A stretch of DNA of 64,000 bases from Nitrospira lenta. GTDB lineage: Bacteria > Nitrospirota > Nitrospiria > Nitrospirales > Nitrospiraceae. Position 1 is the first letter of the stretch. Each line of letters starts with the position of its first letter. A program made the translations under genes and the position numbers. The stretch is taken from the NCBI RefSeq assembly GCF_900403705.1, contig NZ_OUNR01000012.1:620001-684000 (forward strand), given 5' to 3'. Of this stretch, positions 8,482-17,568 are shown piece by piece. The notes beneath the pieces are model-generated. The model ran no database searches, was not told the origin of the DNA, and was given only the letters and a program-made list of their open reading frames with translations.

Positions 8482-9819
8482 TTACTGGCGGACCTTGGCT
8501 TTAGCCACGTTACCTACGACGACAAGCGCATAGTGCTGCGGGTCGAGGTACTGCCTAGCGACGCGCTGCACGTCGTCTTTCGTGACGCGTTCAATCCATT
8601 TCGGATACTGGCTGAAATACTCGAATCCCAATCCATAATACTCGACCTGGGCCAGCACCTGAGCCAGTTTGGCGGTCGAATCGAGGCGGAGCGGGAAGCT
8701 GCCTACCAGAAACGATTTCGCTTCCGACAATTCCTGGTCGCTGACCGGGCTGTCGCGGATTCCTTTGATCTCCGTCAGCACGCCGGTGATCGCTTGATTG
8801 GTGGCTTCGGTCCTGGTTTGAAGATTCACCCAAAACGAGCCGGGCTGCATGCGTGCGTCATAGTGGCTCATGATGCCATAGGCGAGTCCCTGCTTGTCGC
8901 GAATCGAGTCCATGAGCCGCGACGAAAACCCTCCGGCGCCGAGAATGTGGTTCATGACGGTGATGGCATAGTAGTCCGGATTATTCCGGCTGATTCCCCC
9001 GTGGCCGAGGACGATCGTGGACTGGGTCAGGTCTTTCTCGATGAGCTGGACGGACTTTTTATCGACCACAGCGGGCTTCTTTGTGGTGCGGTTCTGCGGC
9101 GTGCCTTTCTTCCAGCTTCCGAAATGGGTCTGTACGAGGGCCGTCGCTTGTTCAACGGACAGATCTCCGACGATGGTCAGGATGACCTGATTGGGGAGAT
9201 ATTCCTTTGCGTAGAAGCTTTGTACGTCCGCCAACGTTATCTTGCCGACCGTCTCTTCGGTGCCTTGTGCCGGCCACCGATAGGGATGGTTGTGGAAAAC
9301 CAGTTGGTTGAAGGCTTTCATGGCCACGTGGCCGGGATCGTCGCTGTCGCTGGCGATTTCACCTTGGATCTGTGAGCGCACTCGTTCGAATTCATGCTTG
9401 GAGAAGGCGGGATGCATCAACACATCGGCGAGGAGGGTAAAGCCCAGATCGACGTCCTTTTTCAGGATACGCGCGGAGGCGGTCGTAAAGTCTTCTCCCG
9501 CTTTCGCTTCCAAGGACCCGCCGACAAAATCGATTTGCTCGGCCAATTGCTTCGCCGACCGGCTGGTGGTTCCTTCATCCAAGAGGCTCGCAACAAGATT
9601 GGCGACGCCGGCCTTGTCGGGTGGGTCGTAGGCCGACCCGGCTTTAACCAAGGCATGAATTTCCACGATCGGGAGAAAGTGCTGCTCCAGGACCAGCACG
9701 GTCATTCCGTTGGGCGTGGTGAATTTGATCGGAGTGATATCGGCTGCCTGTACGGGCGTAGTGAGAGAAACGACGGCCGTAATGAAAAGCAGTGCGCCGG
9801 TGCTACGCCATCGGTTCAT
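8482..9819 (-). CDS. M16 family peptidase-like protein, non-catalytic partner
   Basis: A secreted M16 (insulinase/pitrilysin) protein of about 445 residues. ATG 9819 gives a clean signal peptide (LLFITAVVSLTTPVQA) and has AGGA 11 bases upstream; an ATG at 9858 with GGAAAG before it is also possible. The M16 fold is clear (NGMTVLVLEQHFLPIVEIHALVKAG, YGIMSHYD, LGAGGFSSRLM), but the HxxEH zinc site is replaced by NLVAS in GVANLVASLLDEGT, so it should not bind catalytic zinc. It lies directly downstream of an intact M16 gene. Such pairs usually form a heterodimer in the periplasm. Confidence 0.88.
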   Translation of the reverse strand: MNRWRSTGALLFITAVVSLTTPVQAADITPIKFTTPNGMTVLVLEQHFLPIVEIHALVKAGSAYDPPDKAGVANLVASLLDEGTTSRSAKQLAEQIDFVGGSLEAKAGEDFTTASARILKKDVDLGFTLLADVLMHPAFSKHEFERVRSQIQGEIASDSDDPGHVAMKAFNQLVFHNHPYRWPAQGTEETVGKITLADVQSFYAKEYLPNQVILTIVGDLSVEQATALVQTHFGSWKKGTPQNRTTKKPAVVDKKSVQLIEKDLTQSTIVLGHGGISRNNPDYYAITVMNHILGAGGFSSRLMDSIRDKQGLAYGIMSHYDARMQPGSFWVNLQTRTEATNQAITGVLTEIKGIRDSPVSDQELSEAKSFLVGSFPLRLDSTAKLAQVLAQVEYYGLGFEYFSQYPKWIERVTKDDVQRVARQYLDPQHYALVVVGNVAKAKVRQ

Positions 9820-9851
9820 TCGAGTGAATCGTCCTGCTGCTGTGGTAATGA

Positions 9852-9986
9852 CCATCATAGTCAGATCTTTCCGGCATGAGCGGCGGACGAATTGGGACAT
9901 CATGATCAGATCTTCCCGGCATGGGCGGCGGACGAATTGGGGCATCGTGGTTAGGGCTTCCCGGCATGAGCGGCGGTTGGTTGGGG
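9852..9986 (-). repeat. 45-bp tandem repeat across the M16 gene junction
   Basis: Units with an exact 45-base period start at 9871, 9916 and 9961 with CCGGCATG; the last copy is partial and the 3' part of an earlier copy is visible at 9852-9870. Read on the minus strand each unit holds the end of the upstream M16 gene, its stop, a GGAAGATCTGA ribosome-site-like stretch and an ATG. The translation-start junction has therefore been copied two to three times. Confidence 0.9.
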
Positions 9987-11348
9987 CTCCGGCGCTTTGG
10001 GCGGTTGAGGAATCAGAATGCCGACGGTCCGATTATCCGAGGTCAGATAGTGTTTCGCCACTCGCTGAATGTCTTTGGTTGTCACCGCGCGAATGCGCTC
10101 CAGAAATTGATCGACTCGCCGCCAGCCTGCCCCGATCGACTCCGATTGCCCCAACAACATGGCATGGCGGAAGTTCGAATCCTGTTCGAATACGTGCGCA
10201 GCTTCCACCTGGTTTTTTGCCCGCTGCAATTCCAGTTCAGTCGGCGGCTCATTTTGGAGCCGGGTGATTTCGCGATACAGGGCGTCTTCGACGGCGTCCA
10301 CTTTGGCCCCCGGATTCACCAGCGCATAGAAGTAGAACAGGCTGGGGTCGGTCTGCATCAGGCTGTATTCAGCCCCGACGGCCAGCGAATTCTTTTGATC
10401 GTAGACGAGGCTCTGATAGAGGCGTGAGCTTTTTCCATGCGAGAGGATCGACTCTAGAATATCGAGGGCGTACGAATCGTCGCTGGAATAATTCGGCACG
10501 CGGAATCCCAGCATGACAAAGGGGACTTGCGCTTCACGTTTCAAGAGAAAGCGCCGTTCACCGCGCTGCTCCGGCTCGACCGCCAGCGTGGCCTTTGGAC
10601 TCGGACCCTTGGGGATCGGTTCGAAAAGATGTTTGATGGTCGGGAGCAAGGAGTCGGCCTTGATATCGCCCACCACGATCAACGTCGCGTTGTTCGGCGA
10701 GTAGTAGGTGTCGTAGTGGCGCTGCAAATCGTCCAGCGACATGGCATCTAGGTCGGCAAACCACCCGATCACGGGCCAGTGGTAGGGGTGGCTGAGGTAG
10801 GTCTGAGCGAAGAGCGTCTCCACGAGCGCTCCTTGGGGATCATCCTCTGTGCGCAGCCGGCGTTCTTCTTTGACGACTTCCCGCTCGGTTTGGAATTCGC
10901 TGTTGTCGAGAATCAGCCCCTGCATGCGGTCGGCTTCCATTTCCAAGGCGAGCTCGACGCGATCGGCTGCGAGGTTCTCAAAATAGGCGGTAAAGTCCTG
11001 GCTGGTAAAGGCGTTGTCGACGCCGCCGTTCTTCCGGATGATCCGGGAGAAGGAGCCTTTCGGATACTTGGCCGTGCCTTTGAACATCATGTGTTCAAGC
11101 ATATGAGACAGCCCGGCCCGGCCCATGACTTCATTCCGCGAACCCACCTTGTACCAGACCTGCACGGTCGCGACAGGGGCCTTGGGGACTTCTACGAGCA
11201 GGACCTTCATCCCGTTGGACAAGAGGTATTCGTGTGGCTCAGCGGCGAAGCTCGTTCCTGCCCACAGGCAGAGAGCGAGTACGGTGAAGAGGACTGAGCG
11301 ATGACGGTGGTGTTGTGACTTCATAGTTGGGTGAGTCGCACGAGGCAT
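9951..11348 (-). CDS. M16 family zinc metallopeptidase
   Basis: A secreted peptidase of 465 residues. The zinc motif HxxEH is present in GLSHMLEHMMFKGT (H82, E85, H86), and the distal ligand is expected in LALEMEADRM. A signal peptide ends near TSFAAEP. The first ATG lies 1 base after the rlmN stop, suggesting translational coupling; ATG 11324 would also leave a good signal. It pairs with the downstream M16 protein that lacks the zinc motif. The substrate is unknown; periplasmic peptide or misfolded-protein turnover is plausible. Confidence 0.92.
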   Translation of the reverse strand: MPRATHPTMKSQHHRHRSVLFTVLALCLWAGTSFAAEPHEYLLSNGMKVLLVEVPKAPVATVQVWYKVGSRNEVMGRAGLSHMLEHMMFKGTAKYPKGSFSRIIRKNGGVDNAFTSQDFTAYFENLAADRVELALEMEADRMQGLILDNSEFQTEREVVKEERRLRTEDDPQGALVETLFAQTYLSHPYHWPVIGWFADLDAMSLDDLQRHYDTYYSPNNATLIVVGDIKADSLLPTIKHLFEPIPKGPSPKATLAVEPEQRGERRFLLKREAQVPFVMLGFRVPNYSSDDSYALDILESILSHGKSSRLYQSLVYDQKNSLAVGAEYSLMQTDPSLFYFYALVNPGAKVDAVEDALYREITRLQNEPPTELELQRAKNQVEAAHVFEQDSNFRHAMLLGQSESIGAGWRRVDQFLERIRAVTTKDIQRVAKHYLTSDNRTVGILIPQPPKAPEPQPTAAHAGKP

Positions 11349-11349
11349 G

Positions 11350-12456
11350 CTAACAACGGGATTCGATTTGTGTCAAGGCAACGGACGCCTGGTTGGCCGG
11401 AACATTGCCCAATTGACCGCAGGCGCCCAGTACGTCGCGCCCCCGGCTTTTACGAATGAATGCGTCGATGCCGGCGCGGGTCAATATCGCCTGGAACGTG
11501 AACACGCGATCATCAGTGGGCCGCCGGAAGGCATTTCCTGGAAACTCATTGAACGGGATCAAGTTCACTTTGCCCCGGATTCCCGCGAGCAGTTTCACGA
11601 GGCGACGGGCATCGTCATCGCTGTCGTTCACCCCGGCCAGTACGACATATTCAAACGTCAGCCGCCGCATGGGCGGGAGCGGATACCGGCGGCAAGCGGC
11701 CATGAGCGTTTTGAGCGAAGCGATCTGACTGGCCGCGGGCATCAAACGTTGCCGTTGTTCCTCTGTCGTGCCGTTCAAGGAAATCGCCAGATTTACCCCG
11801 AGCGCCGCGACGTCTTTCAAACGGGTCGCTAGTCCCGCAGTTGAGACCGTAATGCGGCGCGGCGACCAGCCCAGTCCCCACGATTTATTTGTCAGGCAGC
11901 GGATTGCAGCGGACAGCGCCTCACTATTCGCCAGCGGCTCGCCCATGCCCATGAAGACTAGATTGGTCAGGCGCTCCTCGCCGGTCAGATGATCCTGAGC
12001 GGTCAGGACCTGATCGACAATTTCATGCGCCTTGAGGTTGCGCTTGAGTCCCATCGTGCCGGTCAGGCAGAAGCCGCAGTCCAGCATACAGCCGACTTGT
12101 GTCGAGACGCAGAGCGTCAGCCGGTCTTCATCGGGAATCAGGACGGTTTCAATGCGCAGACCATCGTCCAAGGTCAGGAGCAATTTGCGCGTGCCATCGG
12201 ATGATTGGAGTATCGTGCAGTCTTGGGTGCGTTGAATTGTTGCGACGGTTGCCAGTTTCTCGCGATCGCTCTGTGAAAGATCCGTCATCTGCGCGATGGC
12301 GCGCGCCCGGCGTTGATAGAGCCACCGCAATATCTGTCCGGTCCGGTAACCAGGCCAGCCGAATCCACGAACAAGGGTGGCCATCTGGGTCTCGGTCAGA
12401 CTCAGTAAGTTTGTTCGCGGGCGCGAAGGTTCAGGCATGGACAGATCTGTGTTCAT
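11350..12456 (-). CDS. rlmN: dual-specificity 23S rRNA/tRNA A37 C2-methyltransferase
   Basis: A cytosolic radical-SAM enzyme that methylates C2 of A2503 in 23S rRNA and A37 of some tRNAs. The cluster motif is CMLDCGFC (C123, C127, C130 from the ATG at 12456), preceded by CVSTQVG and followed by NLVFMGMGEPL and ISLNGTTEEQR. The resolving Cys is in RDVLGACGQLGN near the C-terminus. The length with this start is about 368 residues, which is normal; a longer form starting at 12525 would add a non-conserved leader. It heads the unit rlmN-M16-M16 and is divergent from slt. Confidence 0.95.
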   Translation of the reverse strand: MNTDLSMPEPSRPRTNLLSLTETQMATLVRGFGWPGYRTGQILRWLYQRRARAIAQMTDLSQSDREKLATVATIQRTQDCTILQSSDGTRKLLLTLDDGLRIETVLIPDEDRLTLCVSTQVGCMLDCGFCLTGTMGLKRNLKAHEIVDQVLTAQDHLTGEERLTNLVFMGMGEPLANSEALSAAIRCLTNKSWGLGWSPRRITVSTAGLATRLKDVAALGVNLAISLNGTTEEQRQRLMPAASQIASLKTLMAACRRYPLPPMRRLTFEYVVLAGVNDSDDDARRLVKLLAGIRGKVNLIPFNEFPGNAFRRPTDDRVFTFQAILTRAGIDAFIRKSRGRDVLGACGQLGNVPANQASVALTQIESRC

Positions 12457-12575
12457 TGATGAGGGCAGGGTATCACAGGGTGAGGACAATCGGCAGCATC
12501 CGTTCTGCCCTAAGCCTGGAATCAAGCCCGACCCCTCCTACCCCTGCGGTCTGTAATGTGTTACTACATTTGACT

Positions 12576-14840
12576 ATGAAGACGACATCCCGTTCGGTGC
12601 TCATTTCCGCTGTGATTCTTGTGCTGTTAGGGCCGTCTCCTGATCGGGCGGCGGCCTCGCAGGTGAGCAATGGCGAGGTGTCGGCTGCCGGATCCTGCGA
12701 ATCTGCCGAAGAGTGTTTTCTTGCCGCCGCCCAACCCAAGGAGCGCTTGGGCAATCAACTGACCAAAGATCAAGTCGCGGCGCTCAAGTTAGAGCGCTTG
12801 CGATTATTGGCGGAGCGATTTCCCGGTTCGGTCTGGGCCAAGCGCGCGGGAGTGTTATCTGGGGTATTGTTGATTGAACGGAATCCCGCGGCGGCCATGC
12901 CGTTTTTGCGGGCGGGGCAACGCGATCTCCCGATGCTCGATGATTACCTGCGTCTCTGGATGGGTGAGGCGACGTTGCATCTGGGCGATGCAAAGGAGGC
13001 AGCCGGACTATTTGAAAGTGTGGTCCAGACGGTGTCGGACTCCAATCTGAGCAGCCTCGTGGCGCTCCGCGCCGGAGAAGCCTGGTATCAAGCCGCAAGT
13101 TGTCCGGAGGCGCTGGGCTGGCTGACGAAGGCGGTGGCGAATACCGAAAAAGACAAAGATCCTCTTGTGCCGAAAGCGTGGTTGCGCATGGCAGCTTGTT
13201 ATCTTCGGGCCGGTCAAATTGCCGAGGGGCGAACGGCGCTCAAGCAACTGTGGGTCCGGTTTGCCTCTGCCCCGGAAGCGAAAGAAGCGGAGGCGCTGCT
13301 CCTTACAAATCTTGGCGGGGAGCCGTGGGCGGCATCATCGGAGGATCATTTCAATCGGGCGCAGTCGTTTCTCGGTCAGGCGTTGCATGCGGAGGCGATC
13401 GAGGAGCTGAAAAAGTTTTTGGCGATGGATCCGGGTTCGCCGCATCGCGGGAGCGCGAAGCTCAAGCTCGGCGTTGCGCAGGTGCGGCTGAAGCAATACG
13501 ATCAGGCCCGCGAGACGTTTCGGGCGTTGACGGCCGAGCATGTTGCGGAATCCGATGAAGCCACGGTCTGGCTGGCGCGAGTCTACCTGCGGCAGGCAAT
13601 GGGGGCGAAGCTGCTGGAGTTGAGCCGGTCGTTGGATAAGCTGTCGCTGTCGGCGGAACAGAAGGGGCAGATCAACATCTTTGCCGGGATCTGGCTGGAA
13701 GATCAAAAGCAGTTTAATGAAGCGATCGCCAAATATCGGTTAGTGACGAGGGCCGGAGAGCCGGCCACTCAGCGGGCCGAGGCGTCCTGGCGCGTGGGAT
13801 GGGCTCTCTACCGCATGGCGCGGTACAAAGAGGCCATCGAAGTTTGGCAACATATCATCGATCAGCGCGACAGTGATTATGAACCGCAGGCGCTCTATTG
13901 GATTGCCCGTTCCCTGACGCAGACCCAGAATGGCCGGGCGCGCGATGTCTATGCGCAACTGTGCCGGCAGTACCCCTTTACGTACTATTGCCAACTGGCC
14001 AGGGAACAGGCGCCTGATGCGGTGCTTGAAATTGGAGGCCAGGCCGCACTCTCGACGGTGGCGGAGTCGCCGACTGCCGAAGTGGTCGCGCCTTCGTTGA
14101 TGAAATTTGCAGAGGTCGAACAGCAGCCGGCCTATCGACGGGCCTTGGAGCTGAAGATGTTGGGGCTTGAATCCGATGCGGCGCGTGAATTGGCGGCTCT
14201 TACCGAGCAGTATACCCGTGACCCGGATGTCTTGATGACGCTGTCGATGCGGCTGAATGAGGTGGGGGCCTATAACCACGCGCTGCGTTTAGCCCGTGCC
14301 CGGTTTCGCGAAAAGTTGGAACGCACCGGTGGAACGGTGGCGCCGGGTCTCTGGAGTGTGGCCTATCCCACCGGGTTGATCCCGACGATCAAGACGCAGG
14401 GATTGAACGGCGTGAATCCCTATTTGGTCGCGGCTATTATTCGAGAAGAGAGTCAATACGATGTACGGGCGGTCTCGCGGGTCGGCGCAATCGGCTTGAT
14501 GCAGGTCATGCCGGCCACGGCGAATCAGGTCGCGCAGCGGCATCATTTCCCCGCGGTCACTCGGGAAGATCTCTTTGATCAGGAGACCAATGTGCGGATC
14601 GGGGCTCGGTATGTCGAACAATTATTGGCTCAGTTCTCCGGGAGCGTGGTCCATACGATTGCCGCCTACAACGCAGGGCCGATTGTCGTCGGTACTTGGG
14701 CGGACCAGCATCGCGGGCGTAGTCAGGATGAATTTGTCGAGCTGATTCCGTTTCAGGAGACGCGGCAGTATGTGAAGCGGGTTTTGCGGAGCTTCAAAGA
14801 GTATCTTCGATTGGCTGGAAGTGCTGAGCCGGTTTCTTGA
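12576..14840 (+). CDS. slt: soluble lytic murein transglycosylase, Slt70-like with TPR repeats
   Basis: A periplasmic transglycosylase of 754 residues. A signal peptide (about residues 1-27) is followed by a long all-helical region with many TPR-like pairs, which in Slt70 forms the ring-shaped U domain. The C-terminal SLT domain has LVAAIIREESQYD with the catalytic Glu near 625, AIGLMQVMPATA, NVRIGARYV and TIAAYNAGP. ATG 12576 is chosen because it opens the signal peptide; reading further upstream would run antisense through rlmN. It is divergent from rlmN across about 120 bases. Confidence 0.93.
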   Translation: MKTTSRSVLISAVILVLLGPSPDRAAASQVSNGEVSAAGSCESAEECFLAAAQPKERLGNQLTKDQVAALKLERLRLLAERFPGSVWAKRAGVLSGVLLIERNPAAAMPFLRAGQRDLPMLDDYLRLWMGEATLHLGDAKEAAGLFESVVQTVSDSNLSSLVALRAGEAWYQAASCPEALGWLTKAVANTEKDKDPLVPKAWLRMAACYLRAGQIAEGRTALKQLWVRFASAPEAKEAEALLLTNLGGEPWAASSEDHFNRAQSFLGQALHAEAIEELKKFLAMDPGSPHRGSAKLKLGVAQVRLKQYDQARETFRALTAEHVAESDEATVWLARVYLRQAMGAKLLELSRSLDKLSLSAEQKGQINIFAGIWLEDQKQFNEAIAKYRLVTRAGEPATQRAEASWRVGWALYRMARYKEAIEVWQHIIDQRDSDYEPQALYWIARSLTQTQNGRARDVYAQLCRQYPFTYYCQLAREQAPDAVLEIGGQAALSTVAESPTAEVVAPSLMKFAEVEQQPAYRRALELKMLGLESDAARELAALTEQYTRDPDVLMTLSMRLNEVGAYNHALRLARARFREKLERTGGTVAPGLWSVAYPTGLIPTIKTQGLNGVNPYLVAAIIREESQYDVRAVSRVGAIGLMQVMPATANQVAQRHHFPAVTREDLFDQETNVRIGARYVEQLLAQFSGSVVHTIAAYNAGPIVVGTWADQHRGRSQDEFVELIPFQETRQYVKRVLRSFKEYLRLAGSAEPVS

Positions 14841-14902
14841 CAAGATGTAGTGAAGTTTTTATAGTGCCCCACAATCTATTGGGTTTATTGGGAGATTTGA
14901 GC

Positions 14903-15157
14903 ATGGCGTTGGATCGTCTTGATGCACTGGAAGGCCGGATTCGTGAGCTGGTGAAACTTGTTCAAGAATTCAAGAAAAAGAATGCGTTGTTAGAGGATGA
15001 GCTGAAGGCGACGCGCCAGCGCCTCTCCTCACAAGATGACATGAATCGGCAGTGGGAACAGGAGCGGGTGGACATTAAGGCGCGTATTGAACGAGTGATG
15101 GGTGAGATAGATCTGTTGGAATGTTTTGACGATTCCAAGGAGGTGGCTCTTGACTAA
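14903..15157 (+). CDS. ZapB-like coiled-coil cell division protein
   Basis: 84 residues that are nearly all coiled coil (MALDRLDALEGRIREL, then VKLVQEFKKKNALLEDELK), as in ZapB or the FtsB/YgfE-neighbour family. ATG 14903 has GGGAG 8 bases upstream. The stop overlaps the zapA start by 8 bases, so the two are likely translated together. ZapB-type proteins join ZapA at the Z-ring; that role is inferred from the fold and the neighbour. Confidence 0.8.
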   Translation: MALDRLDALEGRIRELVKLVQEFKKKNALLEDELKATRQRLSSQDDMNRQWEQERVDIKARIERVMGEIDLLECFDDSKEVALD

Positions 15158-15446
15158 GACCATTGATGTGGAAATTTATGGCCAGCGGTATTCCATTCGC
15201 GGTGAGGCAGATGATGCCTATATTCGACGGCTTGCGAGTTTCGTGGATGAGCATATGCGGACATTGGCCGAGGGGATGAAGACCGCAACGCCCTCCAAGC
15301 TGGCGGTCCTAACGGCGATCAATCTGGCCCATCAATTCTTCGAGTCGGAAAAGAAGCGGAGCCAAGGCGAGGCCGATGTCGATCGCCGGATGGAAACACT
15401 GATGGAATCCATCGAGGAGCAGATGCCCATCTCGTTCTTCAGGTGA
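15150..15446 (+). CDS. zapA: cell division protein ZapA
   Basis: 98 residues. TIDVEIYGQRYSIRGEAD is the typical ZapA N-terminal strand pair, followed by YIRRLASFVDEHMR and a long helix with LAVLTAINLAHQFFE. It binds and bundles FtsZ filaments at mid-cell. The TTG at 15150 has AAGGAGG seven bases before it, which is better than any upstream start. Confidence 0.92.
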   Translation: MTKTIDVEIYGQRYSIRGEADDAYIRRLASFVDEHMRTLAEGMKTATPSKLAVLTAINLAHQFFESEKKRSQGEADVDRRMETLMESIEEQMPISFFR

Positions 15447-15999
15447 GTTTCACCTTGCTTTCGGAAAAGGCCTTTGTTATCGTGGGTCTAGTGTCTTTGC
15501 GTTATGCGTGTGTCGAGTGCTAAGGAATCGGTCTTCAGGAACGTCATCCAGAACAGAATGTGTGATCGAGATAGTCGAATGATCAACGCACAAGAGAACA
15601 GCGGTGTATCTGTGTATGCAGTCCTAGTTCGGTGGATACTCACAGTGTGGGTGATCCCCGTTCGGCGGTTCGTGTGGACGATCGTAGATCGGTGTGTGGA
15701 CATGGCCGTAAATGTGTCGCACGCTGTCGGTCGTGAATTGCACGTGCAGCCTGTGCTTGCAGCGATCCCTCGTCGGCAGAGCATCAGAATATGGGTTCGA
15801 GTGTCTCGGCCGGATGGGGATGAATACAGATACACAGGTAGTAGATTGTCTGGTTCCCGTGTGCGGTCGCGTTTGGGATGACAGTGTTCCCGGTTTAAGC
15901 CTTCCTTGTGTTCTCTCCACCCTCGCATAGCGCTGCATTGCTAACAGATTGCAGAGAATAGGCGATCTGGCCTGTTTTCTCCATGAAGGGGGTGCCTCC
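15447..15999. other. about 550 bases without a supported gene, between zapA and rny
   Basis: No reading frame here looks protein-like; a 125-codon plus-strand frame (15504-15881) has no ribosome site and no family pattern. The stretch is rich in GTGTG words and local palindromes, including a GGAT...ATCC hairpin near 15634-15657, CGATC/GATCG near 15680 and CTGCA/TGCAG near 15932-15953. In many bacteria the 6S RNA gene follows zapA. I could not fold a convincing 6S structure by eye, so an ncRNA is only a possibility. Confidence 0.4.
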
Positions 16000-17568
16000 A
16001 TTTCTACCTCACTTGTTGCGTACATACTCTGTGGACTCATCGGGGCTTTGATCGGCGCCGGACTGCTTGAAGTGGTTCGTCGTCAACTTGCCGCCGCGAA
16101 ACGAACGGAAGCAGAAGATCAGGCGAAGCACATTACTCAAAACGCGCAGCGCGAAGCCGAAACACTCATCAAGGAAGCCAAGCTCGAGTCGAAGGATCTG
16201 ATCTTTCAAGCCAAGACGGATTTGGAAAAAGAACAGAAGGTCCGGCTGGCTGAGCTGGCGGTGACGGATAAACGGCTCGTTCAACGGGAAGAGAATTTGG
16301 ATCGGAAGCTCGGAACGATCGAGAAGCGCGAAGCGGACGCGCAGAAAAGAGATCAGGAGTTTGCGCGGCGTGAAGAAGGACTGGTCCAAAAAGAGGCGGC
16401 CTGCGCCAAGGTTGAGCGCGAGCATCGCGAGGCGCTCGAGCGGGTGGCCGGAATGACGGGCGATGAGGCCAAGAAGCAATTGATGGTTGAAATGGAAAGT
16501 CAGGCCCGTCTCGATGCGGCCGGGTTTGCCAAGCGGACATTGGAAGAGGCGCGTGAAAACTCCGAACGAGAAGCGCGCGAAATTATTACCAGCTCGATTC
16601 AGCGCGTCGTGCGCGACTACGTGGCGGAGTCCACGATCTCCGTGGTTCAGATTCCCAATGACGCGATGAAAGGCCGGATCATCGGACGGGAAGGGCGAAA
16701 CATTCGGGCGATCGAGGCGGCGACGGGCATCGATTTGATCATCGATGAAACGCCGGAAGCGGTAATCATCTCAGGGTTCGATCCGTTGCGGCGCGAAATC
16801 GCCAAGGTGTCGCTTGAACGGCTGATGCACGATGGACGGATTCACCCGACTCGGATTGAAGAAATCGTCGAAAAGGTGAAGGTTGATATCGATAAGTTGA
16901 TGTACGAGGAAGCCGAAAAGATTATTTTCGAGTTGGGCCTTTCCGATTTCCACCCGGAACTGATCAAAGTGTTAGGCCGGTTGAAATACCGGACAAGCTA
17001 CGGTCAGAACAATCTCTATCATGCCCGTGAGGCCGCCTATATTTGCGGAATCATGGCGTCGGAGCTGGGGCTCGACGTCAAGTTGGCGCGGCGCGGGGCG
17101 TTGCTCCATGACATCGGCAAAGCGGTCAGCCACGAAGAGGAAGGCCCCCATGCGATGCTCGGCGCTGAGATCGCCAAGAAGTACGGTGAGTCTGCGAAGA
17201 TCGTCAATGCGATTGCGGGACACCATGAACAGGTGGAGCCGATCTGCCCAGAGAGCGTGTTAGTCGCGGCTGCCGAAGCATTGTCTGCTGCGCGGCCTGG
17301 CGCACGACGCGAAGCGTTGGAGTCGTATGTGAAACGGTTGGAGAAGCTGGAGGCGCTTGCCACGGCGTATAAAGGCGTCCAAAAAGCGTACGCGATTCAA
17401 GCGGGACGCGAGATTCGCGTGATTGTGCGGCAGGAGGATATTACCGACACGGAGTCGTTCCAACTGTCACGGGACTTAGCGAAGAAGATTGAGCAGGAGC
17501 TGACCTATCCAGGACAGATTCGGGTGACCGTAATTCGCGAAAGCCGATATGTGGAGTATGCGAAGTGA
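16000..17568 (+). CDS. rny: ribonuclease Y
   Basis: A membrane-anchored endoribonuclease that starts mRNA decay. It has an N-terminal membrane helix (LVAYILCGLIGALIGAGLL), a long coiled coil of about 150 residues, a KH domain (MKGRIIGREGRNIRAIEAATG) and an HD domain (ALLHDIGKAVSHEEEGPHA). No ATG, GTG or TTG with a good ribosome site precedes the membrane helix. AAGGGGG at 15986-15992 lies 7 bases before an ATT at 16000, which is the best-placed start and gives the usual short N-terminus. A TTG at 15949 without a ribosome site is the alternative. It overlaps ymdB by 4 bases. Confidence 0.93.
   Translation: MSTSLVAYILCGLIGALIGAGLLEVVRRQLAAAKRTEAEDQAKHITQNAQREAETLIKEAKLESKDLIFQAKTDLEKEQKVRLAELAVTDKRLVQREENLDRKLGTIEKREADAQKRDQEFARREEGLVQKEAACAKVEREHREALERVAGMTGDEAKKQLMVEMESQARLDAAGFAKRTLEEARENSEREAREIITSSIQRVVRDYVAESTISVVQIPNDAMKGRIIGREGRNIRAIEAATGIDLIIDETPEAVIISGFDPLRREIAKVSLERLMHDGRIHPTRIEEIVEKVKVDIDKLMYEEAEKIIFELGLSDFHPELIKVLGRLKYRTSYGQNNLYHAREAAYICGIMASELGLDVKLARRGALLHDIGKAVSHEEEGPHAMLGAEIAKKYGESAKIVNAIAGHHEQVEPICPESVLVAAAEALSAARPGARREALESYVKRLEKLEALATAYKGVQKAYAIQAGREIRVIVRQEDITDTESFQLSRDLAKKIEQELTYPGQIRVTVIRESRYVEYAK

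Noticed and set aside
12099-12575. N-terminal extension of the slt gene
   Set aside because: It runs antisense through rlmN and ends at the ATG that starts a proper signal peptide; the extension has low-complexity Arg/Ser content.
15504-15881. 125-codon frame between zapA and rny
   Set aside because: No ribosome site, Val/Arg-rich out-of-frame look, no similarity to any known family.
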